From NCBI RefSeq assembly GCF_030687715.1, contig NZ_CP117445.1, positions 499,501 through 563,500 on the forward strand: a DNA stretch of 64,000 bases, given 5' to 3'. The position numbers and the translations under genes were made by a program. This document shows positions 52,686 through 60,185 of the stretch, in pieces. Position 1 is the first letter of the stretch. Every line of letters begins with the position of its first letter. Below the pieces are notes generated by a model. It was given only the letters and a program-made list of their open reading frames with translations. It did not search any database and was not told the DNA's origin. Source of the DNA: Pseudomonas sp. FP2196. GTDB lineage: Bacteria > Pseudomonadota > Gammaproteobacteria > Pseudomonadales > Pseudomonadaceae.

Positions 52686-53372
52686 ATGACGGACGAACAC
52701 ATGGCGCTGGATGCGCTGCCTGGTGGTGATCAGTCTGTTTTGGGGGCATTGCCCGAGGCATTGCGCGAGCGCCTGAGCCGCGCGGCTCGGGTCGTGCTGA
52801 TTGCCAATAATCCGGCCATCACGGCGGCGGACTTTCAGGCGCTGCACATCGGCGTCGAGGACGTCGTCGTCAGTTTCAACAACTGCATCAAGGCGTCGCT
52901 GCTTGACGCGCAAAGCGTGAATGTCTTCGTGCATGGCTACAACGCCCCGGATGCGTACTTTTTCGGCCTGCCCGGCGGGCCGGACGTGCAGCGACTGTTA
53001 GAGCAGTCGCGCGAGCGCTGTTTCACCATGCTGGTCGGCTGCGCTGCTCCGATGTGTCCGCTGCCGCGAGTAGCCATGTATTGGGATCGCATCCCGTTGC
53101 CGCCACTGTGGAACTACCCGGTCGACCGGCCGGGTGGCAAGCGCTATGTCGGGCCGTCCACCGGTTTCAACACGCTGGTGCTGTTCGACTGGTTGCGCGC
53201 TCATGCCGGCTATACCTATCAGCTCATGACCCTGGGGTTTTCCAACGAAGCGGGAAAACTCTGGGGCGGGCATGCCTGGGATTACGAGCGCGAGTGGCTG
53301 CAGAAGTCGGACGTCATCGTGGTGCCTTTGCCACCCCGTCGCTGGTGGCAAAAGCTGTTTCGCCAAAAATAA
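52686..53372 (+). CDS. Unknown protein, possibly sialyltransferase-like GT
   Basis: 228-residue soluble protein that I do not recognise as a named family. Visible are a Rossmann-like RVVLIANNPAI, then VVVSFNNC, then VFVHGYNAPDAYFFGLPGG and GPSTGFNTLVLFDWLRA. The order 'nucleotide-site strand, V-x-FNN, h-PSTG' loosely recalls bacterial GT29/GT42 sialyltransferase-type folds, including WaaZ-like Kdo enzymes. That is an inference from spacing only. It starts immediately after the preceding GT and is followed 14 bases later by another GT-like gene. Confidence 0.6.
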   Translation: MTDEHMALDALPGGDQSVLGALPEALRERLSRAARVVLIANNPAITAADFQALHIGVEDVVVSFNNCIKASLLDAQSVNVFVHGYNAPDAYFFGLPGGPDVQRLLEQSRERCFTMLVGCAAPMCPLPRVAMYWDRIPLPPLWNYPVDRPGGKRYVGPSTGFNTLVLFDWLRAHAGYTYQLMTLGFSNEAGKLWGGHAWDYEREWLQKSDVIVVPLPPRRWWQKLFRQK

Positions 53373-53386
53373 ATAGGTGCTGTTGA

Positions 53387-54187
53387 GTGTTGAAAATTGC
53401 CGTGGCTTTTTTCGGGATCCCGAGAAACTCGCAGATTTGCTTCCCGTCCATCGAGCAAAACGTACTGGCGCAGTTGCCTGCCGGCAGTGACGTGCAGTGC
53501 TTTTATCACCTGTACAAAATCGATGAAGTGCAGAACGCGCGGTCTGGCGAGCAGGGGCAGTTGGCGGCTGACAACTATCAGCCGTTCGACTCGATGACCG
53601 GCGCGCTGACTTCCACCGAAGGCGTGCTGGACCGCTGGGATTTCGAGCAGGTCAAAGCGCAGGGTGATACCTGGGCCGATGACTACGCGTCGCTGCGCAA
53701 CCTGATCTATCAGCTCAACTCACTGCACACCGTGACCACCCTGATCGAATCTTTCGATCCTGATTTCGTGGTGTTCGTGCGTCCGGACAATTTCTTTCAC
53801 AACCCGCTCCCCGGCTATGTGTTCAACCATCCTGAGGTCCGTCGGCGCAATGCCTACATTCCGGATTGGCAGTGGTGGGGCGGGTTGAACGACCGTTTTG
53901 CCATTTGTGGACGCGACACCTACGTCGCGTATGGCAAGCGGATCGAGCGCATCTTTGATTTTTGCAAGGCAACTGGGCGCAAGCTGCATTCCGAGCGTCT
54001 GCTCAAGTACGCATTGCTGGAGGCGGGCGCCAAAGTCTGCACGCTGACAACTCAGGCGTCCCGGGTGCGAATCACCGGCGCCTTTGCCGAAGAGTCGTTT
54101 TCGCCCAAGCGCGGCATGGGCAAGCGCGAAAACCGCTATTTCCATTTCTTCGCCACGTTGCGCACATGGATGGATCGCCGGCGCTAA
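53387..54187 (+). CDS. Unknown glycosyltransferase-like protein
   Basis: 266-residue protein beginning at GTG 53387. It contains a conserved-looking core FDPDFVVFVRPDNFFHNPLP, then YIPDWQWWGGLNDRFAICGRDTY and ERLLKYALLEAGAKV. The R-x-D element followed by an aromatic 'WGGLNDRFA' block is seen in several uncharacterised GT-A-like enzymes of surface polysaccharide clusters. No signal peptide or membrane segment is present. Function is inferred from the cluster. It converges with the next gene, four bases apart. Confidence 0.62.
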   Translation: MLKIAVAFFGIPRNSQICFPSIEQNVLAQLPAGSDVQCFYHLYKIDEVQNARSGEQGQLAADNYQPFDSMTGALTSTEGVLDRWDFEQVKAQGDTWADDYASLRNLIYQLNSLHTVTTLIESFDPDFVVFVRPDNFFHNPLPGYVFNHPEVRRRNAYIPDWQWWGGLNDRFAICGRDTYVAYGKRIERIFDFCKATGRKLHSERLLKYALLEAGAKVCTLTTQASRVRITGAFAEESFSPKRGMGKRENRYFHFFATLRTWMDRRR

Positions 54188-54191
54188 CCGG

Positions 54192-55157
54192 CTATTTGCT
54201 CGCGCGTTTCTTGCCGATGCCCACCAGGCGCAATGCCTTCAGACTCAATTGCTTGAGTCCCGCCCGAGGCGGCTTTGCCGGTTGCAGGCCCTGTTGCACG
54301 ACCCAGTCTTTCCAGCGAATCCGCTCGTCGCGTACGACCCAGCCTTCCTGGGTCGCGAAACTCTCTGCCAGATAAAGTCCGCGGGTGCTCGCCGGCAAGA
54401 GTTTGTCGCGCTTGAGGGTGTACAGCTCGGCCAGTGGCGCGCCGTCCTTGAGCGGCATCAAGTACAGGTCGGGGCGTTTGCGGTCGAGCCGCGCCACCAG
54501 TTGATCGCCTTCCAGACGCTCATCGACGTGGAACAGGCTCAGGGATTTGGCTTCCTTGGGCACGTCCAGGCGCAGATCGTAGATCAATTGCAATGAAGCG
54601 GTCGGCAGGTGCACGTAGGCTCGCGGCCGTTCGAGCAATTGCAGATTGGCACAACGAATGGGGCGCGCCGAGCCGGAAAGGGGCGTCAGGCGAAATGGCA
54701 AGGCCTCGCGATAATGCAGCGCGGCCGAGTAGGGCGCCGGCAGCCAGGTGTCGTTGAATCGCCCGCCGAGCCAGCCCTCCGGGGTTTCCAGCAAACACTC
54801 TTCGGCGATCTCTTGAATGGCCGTGTGCAGCGGAATATTCAGTTCGTGGGCCGGCACGTAACCGGAAATCAGCTTGAGCACCACATCGCCGCGATCCTGC
54901 CGCCGCTGACGCACCAACACCCAGTAATCGCGATTTTGCCAATGCAGGGTCAGGCGCACCGAAACCCCGAGATTGGCCAGCTCCAGCGAGAAGCGCTCGG
55001 CGTCCGCCACGCTGACCGGTTTGCGTCGTTGCAAGGTCTGCGCGAAGTTCAGCGGCATGCCGACGCTCTGATAGGTCAGGCCTTCGGGCGTAGCTTCTAC
55101 GTACAGGGGCAGGGTCTTGAAGTTGCTCGGGTTCTTTCTGATGAGCGTGCGCGGCAT
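54192..55157 (-). CDS. Conserved protein of unknown function (PA4993-like)
   Basis: 321-residue soluble protein in the position of PAO1 PA4993. It includes LISGYVPAHELNIPLHTAIQEIAEECLL, which resembles a Nudix box (G-x5-E ... xE-I-x-EE) with two extra residues and Gln for the Arg. A degenerate or divergent Nudix domain is therefore possible in the first half, and the rest is unassigned. It lies 31 bases downstream of the aldo/keto reductase gene and reads in the same direction, so it may belong to that operon. Confidence 0.62.
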   Translation of the reverse strand: MPRTLIRKNPSNFKTLPLYVEATPEGLTYQSVGMPLNFAQTLQRRKPVSVADAERFSLELANLGVSVRLTLHWQNRDYWVLVRQRRQDRGDVVLKLISGYVPAHELNIPLHTAIQEIAEECLLETPEGWLGGRFNDTWLPAPYSAALHYREALPFRLTPLSGSARPIRCANLQLLERPRAYVHLPTASLQLIYDLRLDVPKEAKSLSLFHVDERLEGDQLVARLDRKRPDLYLMPLKDGAPLAELYTLKRDKLLPASTRGLYLAESFATQEGWVVRDERIRWKDWVVQQGLQPAKPPRAGLKQLSLKALRLVGIGKKRASK

Positions 55158-55188
55158 ATCGGCTCCTGCTTAAGGCCGCGGGGCGGCG

Positions 55189-56001
55189 TCAGTGACCACG
55201 AAGGACCTGGGCAACGGTCGCAACGTTGTGGGCGAGGTGCAGCGGATTGATCGTTCCGACAATAGCACTGGCCACGCCAGGCTGTGCAAACAGCAACTCG
55301 AAGCTGGCGCGCACCGGGTCGACGCCTGGACTCAGGCAAACGTGACCACTGGCCAGGGCTTTTTTCACCAGAATGGCTTTGCCGTGGGCAGCAGCATAGT
55401 CAATGACAGCTTTCTCGTTTTGTTCGTTCAGATTGTAGGTGACCATCGCGCAGTCGCCTTGCTCCAGTGCTTTCAATCCGCCTTCGACGGTTTTGCCGGA
55501 GAAGCCGAAGCCGCGAATCTTGCCCTCAGCCTTGAGCGTCGCAAGTGTGGCGTAAACCTCCTCGTGCTCAAGGATGGCCATGTCGTTGCCGTCAGAATGC
55601 ACCAGCACCAGATCGATGAAATCCGTTTCCAGACGTTGCAGGCTGCGCTCCACTGACATCCGCGTGTGCGCTGCGCTGAAGTCATGGCGCGACAGGCCGT
55701 CGGCAAACTCTTCGCCGACCTTGCTGACGATCACCCAGTCATTGCGCTGGCCGCGCAACAGCGGGCCGAGGCGCTCTTCGCTGCGGCCGTAGGCCGGCGC
55801 GGTGTCGATCAGGTTGATGCCCATATCGCGGCTGAGCTTGAGTAGCCGGCGCGCGTCATCGTCATCGGGAATCTGAAAGCCGTTGGGGTATTTCACGCCT
55901 TGGTCGCGACCAAGTTTGACCGTGCCCAGGCCCAGTGGCGAAACCAACAGGCCGGTGCTGCCCAGCGGGCGGTGCAAGTCGTGCAGGGTCGCTATCGTCA
56001 T
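55189..56001 (-). CDS. Aldo/keto reductase
   Basis: 270-residue NADPH-dependent oxidoreductase with the TIM-barrel AKR fold. The catalytic tetrad can be located: Asp/Tyr in NLIDTAPAYGRSEERLG, Lys in WVIVSKVGEEF and His in LVLVHSDGNDM. The C-terminal cofactor strand is VASAIVGTINPLHLAHNV. It is slightly shorter than the usual 300-330 residues. The start overlaps the end of the FAD oxidoreductase (ATGA), so the pair is coupled. It corresponds to PA4992, and the substrate is unknown. Confidence 0.9.
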   Translation of the reverse strand: MTIATLHDLHRPLGSTGLLVSPLGLGTVKLGRDQGVKYPNGFQIPDDDDARRLLKLSRDMGINLIDTAPAYGRSEERLGPLLRGQRNDWVIVSKVGEEFADGLSRHDFSAAHTRMSVERSLQRLETDFIDLVLVHSDGNDMAILEHEEVYATLATLKAEGKIRGFGFSGKTVEGGLKALEQGDCAMVTYNLNEQNEKAVIDYAAAHGKAILVKKALASGHVCLSPGVDPVRASFELLFAQPGVASAIVGTINPLHLAHNVATVAQVLRGH

Positions 56002-57173
56002 GGCAGCAGTTGCTCCCAGGCAGGCAAGCCCATCGGCGGTTTTGGCAGAGGTGGCAGTGGTTCAGTGGCTTGCGGCTGGATGCCGTCGCGTTGCAGCGAG
56101 GCGATCACCCGATCAGCGAAGTCTGGTGCCAGTGCCAGTTTGGTTGGCCAGCCAACCAGCAAGCGCCCCTCTTCGGCGAGAAAGGCGTTGTCCGGGCGCG
56201 TCAGGCCGGTTTGCAGCGGCTCGGCACGGTCGACACGCAGGGTTGCCCATTGCGTGGTGCTGAGGTCGATCCATGGCAGCAACTGCGAGATTTCTTTTTG
56301 CGCGGTAGCGATCTGTTCGGCTGGCTCGCGGTTCACGCCTTCGCTCTCGGCAATGTCGCCGCCCATGTACCAGACCCACTGGCCATCAGCGGCCGGGTGG
56401 GTGGTGACGGTGATGCGCGGCTTGGTGCCGCCGCCCAGGCAGTGGGCGTAAAGCGGTTTCAGGCCCGGGCCCTTGGCGATGATCATGTGCAATGGGCGGC
56501 GTTGCATGGCCGGGTAACTCAGGCCAAGAGCGGTGAGCAGATCGGCAGTGCCGGCGCCGGCGCTGAGGACGATGCGCTGGGCGCGGATCTCGCGACCGTC
56601 GACTTTCAGGCCGACCAGCACGCCAGCCTCCAGCAGCGGCTCGATGGTTTGCCCGGCGAGCAATCCATCACCGGCCAGATCGGCCAGACGCTGGATCAGA
56701 CTCGGTACGTCGATCACCAGTTCGGCGAGACGATAGACCTTGCCCTTGAAGCGCTTGTCTTGCAGCGCCGGCGGCAATTGCTCGCCCTTGACCTGATCGA
56801 CACGGCCACGCACGGCTTTACTGGCGAAGAAACTGGTGAGGTTGCCGGCGAGGGTGCCCGGCGACCACAGGTAATGTGCTTCGGAAAGCAGACGAACGCC
56901 GGAAAGATCCAGCTCGCCGTCACCGGCCAGTGCTTCACGCCAGCGGCGCGGCATGTCGGCGATGGCTTCCGAGGCGCCCGTCAGCGCACCGTGCAACGCG
57001 TACTTGGCGCCGCCGTGGATGATGCCTTGTGATTTCACACTCTGCCCGCCGCCGAGGCTGGCGCTTTCCACCAGCACGGTCGAAAAACCCTGGCGGCGCA
57101 GACGCGCGTTCAGCCAGAGGCCGGCGACACCAGCGCCGACAATCAGAACGTCGGTGGAAATAACGGATGGCAT
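55998..57173 (-). CDS. FAD-dependent oxidoreductase (DAO/glycerol-3-phosphate dehydrogenase-like)
   Basis: 391-residue flavoprotein with an N-terminal dinucleotide-binding fold, DVLIVGAGVAGLWLNARLRRQG, and then SQGIIHGGAKYALHG, typical of the DAO superfamily near glycerol-3-phosphate dehydrogenases. A second FAD contact is IVLSAGAGTADLL. No signal peptide or membrane helix is present. It is the first gene of a likely operon with the aldo/keto reductase (four-base overlap) and corresponds to PA4991. The substrate is not predictable here. Confidence 0.88.
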   Translation of the reverse strand: MPSVISTDVLIVGAGVAGLWLNARLRRQGFSTVLVESASLGGGQSVKSQGIIHGGAKYALHGALTGASEAIADMPRRWREALAGDGELDLSGVRLLSEAHYLWSPGTLAGNLTSFFASKAVRGRVDQVKGEQLPPALQDKRFKGKVYRLAELVIDVPSLIQRLADLAGDGLLAGQTIEPLLEAGVLVGLKVDGREIRAQRIVLSAGAGTADLLTALGLSYPAMQRRPLHMIIAKGPGLKPLYAHCLGGGTKPRITVTTHPAADGQWVWYMGGDIAESEGVNREPAEQIATAQKEISQLLPWIDLSTTQWATLRVDRAEPLQTGLTRPDNAFLAEEGRLLVGWPTKLALAPDFADRVIASLQRDGIQPQATEPLPPLPKPPMGLPAWEQLLP

Positions 57174-57266
57174 GCAACGACCTCAGTGTTCAAGACGAGG
57201 GCGCAGTATACAGACTCGGGAAAGAGGAGGATTTGTCGATGATCAATAGGGCTGACGCAAAACCAA

Positions 57267-57354
57267 TGTGTGGAAGCTTGCTCGCGAAGAGGGAGGGTCA
57301 GTAGGCATAGTTGGCGCCTGTTACACCGTATTCGGGTGCAAGCTCGCTCCCACA
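57267..57354. repeat. Degenerate REPIN
   Basis: Arms at 57267-57287 (TGTGGAAGCTTGCTCGCGAA) and about 57332-57354 (GCAAGCTCGCTCCCACA) still pair but contain mismatches relative to the TGTGGGAGCGAGC family. It lies between the SMR gene's end and the FAD oxidoreductase promoter. Confidence 0.7.
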
Positions 57355-57371
57355 AGGATTGTGATTGCCCG

Positions 57372-57704
57372 TCAGTGCCCGGCGGTTTTCGAGAAGAGCT
57401 GGATCACGACGACACCCAGCACAATCAACGCCATCCCCAGCATCGCCGGGATATCCAGCTTCTGCCCATAAATAAACAGCGCCGCAACGCTGACCATCAC
57501 AATGCCCATCCCGGCCCATACCGCGTAAGCGACGCCCACCGGCACCGTGCGCACTACCAGCGTCAGCATCCAGAAGGCGATCCCGTAGCCGACGATCACC
57601 AGCAGCAGCGGCAGCGGTGTGCTGAAACCTTTGACGGCTTTCATCGAAACGGTGGCTATCACTTCGGCGCAAATGGCGATAGCCAGGTAGGCGTAGGCGT
57701 TCAT
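57372..57704 (-). CDS. SMR-family multidrug efflux protein (EmrE-like)
   Basis: 110-residue four-helix inner-membrane transporter that works as a dimer to export cationic compounds in exchange for protons. The essential membrane glutamate is at residue 14 in ICAEVIATVSMKA. GVAYAVWAGMGIV is the conserved third-helix region with the Trp used in substrate binding. Alignment features fit EmrE/Qac rather than SugE/Gdx (VWAG and the length). It is divergent from the LysR gene and corresponds to PA4990. Confidence 0.92.
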   Translation of the reverse strand: MNAYAYLAIAICAEVIATVSMKAVKGFSTPLPLLLVIVGYGIAFWMLTLVVRTVPVGVAYAVWAGMGIVMVSVAALFIYGQKLDIPAMLGMALIVLGVVVIQLFSKTAGH

Positions 57705-57754
57705 GGTTCAAATCCTCATGTAAAACGTTGCTTTCTAAGCCGGCATTTTAGAGA

Positions 57755-57772
57755 TTTACCAGATGGGGTAAA
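57755..57772. promoter_or_regulatory. Candidate LysR-type operator between SMR and lysR genes
   Basis: TTTACCAGATGGGGTAAA is an inverted repeat (TTTACC-N6-GGTAAA) that contains the T-N11-A spacing used by LysR regulators. It sits about 50 bases upstream of the SMR start and 40 upstream of the LysR start. A second looser repeat (ACCTATCT ... AGATGGGT) follows at about 57779-57801. Confidence 0.5.
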
Positions 57773-57813
57773 GTCATTACCTATCTGTTTTGAAGATGGG
57801 TTGGTAAGCCAGC

Positions 57814-58710
57814 ATGCAGTGGAATCTTGATCAGCTACGGGTATTTGTCGATGTCGCCGAAGAGCGTTCGTTCTCCGCCGTCGCACGCCAACAGCGCAAG
57901 GCGCAGTCGGCGATCAGCAGCGCCATCGCCATGCTCGAAGACGATCTGGGGGTGAGCCTGTTCGAGCGTAGCAGCGGCCGTCAGCCGAGCCTCACCGAAG
58001 CGGGCAAGGCGCTGCTCGAAGAGGCACGCGAAGTCTTGCGCCAATGCGAGCGCCTGAACGGTCGGGCGATGGCGATGATGCGCGGCCAGGAAGCGCAACT
58101 GCGTGTGGCGCAGGACGAAGCCATGCCTTATCAGGCGCTGGTGGAAAGTTTCGGTGCGCTGGCCGAGCAATTTCCCAGTCTGGAGTTGCAACTGACCAGC
58201 GCTGCCCAAGGCGAAGTTTCACGCAAACTGGTCGAACGTCGCGCCGATCTCGGGCTGCTGTTCTATCACGATGAAATACCCGAGGCGCTGGAGCGGCGGG
58301 TGCTGGGCAGCGTGGAAATGGTCACCGTTTGCGGCATCAATCATCCGTTGGCGACTCAGTCTTACGTTACCTGCCAGCAACTGGCGCAACACCGGCAATT
58401 GCTGATGTCGACGCAAACCAGCGTTTATCCAGGCAACGAGCCGGCTAGCCCGCAGGTGTGGCGCGCCGACAGTTTCTATGTGATGGCCGAATGGCTGGTA
58501 CGGGATCTTGGCTGGGCGTGGCTGCCTCGGCATGTGGTGCAGTATTCGGCGTATCAGGGCTTGATGGTCGAACTGGACAGCGAATGGACGCCGCCGGCGC
58601 TGGTGGTGGAACTGGTCTGGCGCCGCGACGAGCCGCCAGGCCCCGCTGCGAGGTGGCTGGCCGAACGTTTTGCCGTGCACTTGCAGGCGATCGGCGACAA
58701 AAGTCGATAA
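57814..58710 (+). CDS. LysR-family transcriptional regulator
   Basis: 298-residue LysR protein. The N-terminal winged helix-turn-helix starts MQWNLDQLRVFVDVAEERSFSAVARQQ, followed by the linker helix and a periplasmic-binding-like effector domain from about residue 90. It is divergent from the SMR gene with an operator-like repeat between them, so it probably controls efflux and itself. The effector is unknown. It corresponds to PA4989. waaA follows 11 bases after its stop. Confidence 0.94.
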   Translation: MQWNLDQLRVFVDVAEERSFSAVARQQRKAQSAISSAIAMLEDDLGVSLFERSSGRQPSLTEAGKALLEEAREVLRQCERLNGRAMAMMRGQEAQLRVAQDEAMPYQALVESFGALAEQFPSLELQLTSAAQGEVSRKLVERRADLGLLFYHDEIPEALERRVLGSVEMVTVCGINHPLATQSYVTCQQLAQHRQLLMSTQTSVYPGNEPASPQVWRADSFYVMAEWLVRDLGWAWLPRHVVQYSAYQGLMVELDSEWTPPALVVELVWRRDEPPGPAARWLAERFAVHLQAIGDKSR

Positions 58711-58721
58711 ACTCCGCCGCC

Positions 58722-59996
58722 ATGAATAGAACTCTCTACACCGCGCTGTTTTACCTGGGGCTGCCATTGGTGGCGATTCGGCTGTGGCTGCGGGCGCGCA
58801 AGGCGCCGGCGTATGCCAAACGGATTGGTGAACGTTTCACTTATGGCATGCCGACACTGCAACCCGGCGGCATCTGGGTACATGCGGTGTCGGTGGGCGA
58901 GAGCATCGCCGCGGCACCGATGATCCGCGCCTTGCTGCAGCGTTATCCGGCGCTTCCGATCACCGTGACCTGCATGACCCCGACCGGTTCGGAGCGGATT
59001 CAGGCACTGTTCGCCGATGAGCCGCGCATCCAGCATTGCTACCTGCCGTACGATTTGCCGTGTGCGGCGGCGCGTTTTCTTGATCGCGTGCAGCCGAAGC
59101 TCGCGGTGATCATGGAAACCGAGCTCTGGCCCAACCACATTCATCAATGCGCCAAACGCGGGATTCCGGTAGCGCTGGCCAATGGGCGATTGTCCGAACG
59201 CTCGGCCAAGGGCTACGGCCGCTTCAGCAAACTGACCGCGCCAATGCTCGCCGAGATGAGTTTTTTCGCCGTGCAGACCGAAACCGAAGCGCAGCGTTTC
59301 CGCGATCTGGGTGCCCGCTCTGAGACTGTGGAAGTTACCGGCTCGATCAAGTTCGACCTGACCATCGACCCGCAACTGCTGCAACGTGCCGCTGAACTGC
59401 GTGGCCAATGGCAGGCGCAGGAGCGTCCGGTATGGATCGCCGCCAGCACCCACGAAGGCGAGGATGAAGTGGTGCTGAATGCCCATCGTCGTCTGCTGGC
59501 CAACTATCCGAATGCACTGTTGATTCTGGTGCCGCGTCATCCGGAGCGCTTCAACTCGGTGTTCGAACTGTGCCAGCGCGAAGGTTTTGCCACCGTGCGC
59601 CGTTCGACCGGCGCGAACGTTGCGGCCGAAACATCTGTTCTGCTCGGCGACACCATGGGCGAATTGCTGTTTTTGTATGCGTTGGCGGACAGCGCTTTTG
59701 TCGGTGGCAGTCTGGTGCCGAACGGCGGGCACAACCTGCTGGAGCCGGCAGCCCTGGCGAAGCCGGTGCTCAGCGGCCCGCACCTGTTCAACTTCCTCGA
59801 CATCGCCGCACAATTGCGCGAAGCCGGGGCGTTGGTCGAGGTCGATGATGCTGAAGGGCTGGCGGTGGAAGTGCAGCGGCTGTTCGAATTGCCACGTGAT
59901 GCGCAGCGCATGGCTGAGGCTGGGCTGGCGGTGATGCGCCGCAATCAGGGCGCTTTGCAGCGATTGCTGGATGGCTTGGGCCGGTTGATCGAGTAG
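58722..59996 (+). CDS. waaA: Kdo transferase WaaA (KdtA)
   Basis: 424-residue membrane-anchored GT30 enzyme adding Kdo residues from CMP-Kdo to lipid IVA. An N-terminal membrane segment (FYLGLPLVAIRLWL) is followed by the catalytic-Glu region WVHAVSVGESIAAAPMI and METELWPNHI. The donor half has PNGGHNLLEPAALAKPVLSGP. The frame is open to 58458 inside lysR, but ATG 58722 gives the normal length and start. It supplies the acceptor on which WaaC, encoded 24 kb away in this window, acts. Confidence 0.96.
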   Translation: MNRTLYTALFYLGLPLVAIRLWLRARKAPAYAKRIGERFTYGMPTLQPGGIWVHAVSVGESIAAAPMIRALLQRYPALPITVTCMTPTGSERIQALFADEPRIQHCYLPYDLPCAAARFLDRVQPKLAVIMETELWPNHIHQCAKRGIPVALANGRLSERSAKGYGRFSKLTAPMLAEMSFFAVQTETEAQRFRDLGARSETVEVTGSIKFDLTIDPQLLQRAAELRGQWQAQERPVWIAASTHEGEDEVVLNAHRRLLANYPNALLILVPRHPERFNSVFELCQREGFATVRRSTGANVAAETSVLLGDTMGELLFLYALADSAFVGGSLVPNGGHNLLEPAALAKPVLSGPHLFNFLDIAAQLREAGALVEVDDAEGLAVEVQRLFELPRDAQRMAEAGLAVMRRNQGALQRLLDGLGRLIE

Positions 59997-60012
59997 TCGT
60001 TCACCCAACCAT

Positions 60013-60146
60013 TGTGGTGAGGGGATTTATCCCCGACCGGCTGCGTAGCAGTCGTAGAGCCGGTAATCGGGTTCTTCCTGAATCAGTACGGTGAATGGGT
60101 TCAGGGCTGCTTCGCAGCCCATCGGGGATCAATCCCCTCGCCACAG
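60013..60146. repeat. Inverted repeat of the GTGAGGGGATTTATCCCC type
   Basis: The outer arms TGTGGTGAGGGGATTTATCC (60013-60032) and GGGATCAATCCCCTCGCCACA (ending 60145) are inverted copies. An inner GGCTGCTTCGCAGCC hairpin lies in the right half. This is a different Pseudomonas repeat family from the REPs elsewhere in the window. A lone fragment AAAGGCTGCGATCTTTTA follows at 60165-60182. Confidence 0.75.
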
Positions 60147-60185
60147 TCCGCCGCTACTACAGGAAAAGGCTGCGATCTTTTACGT

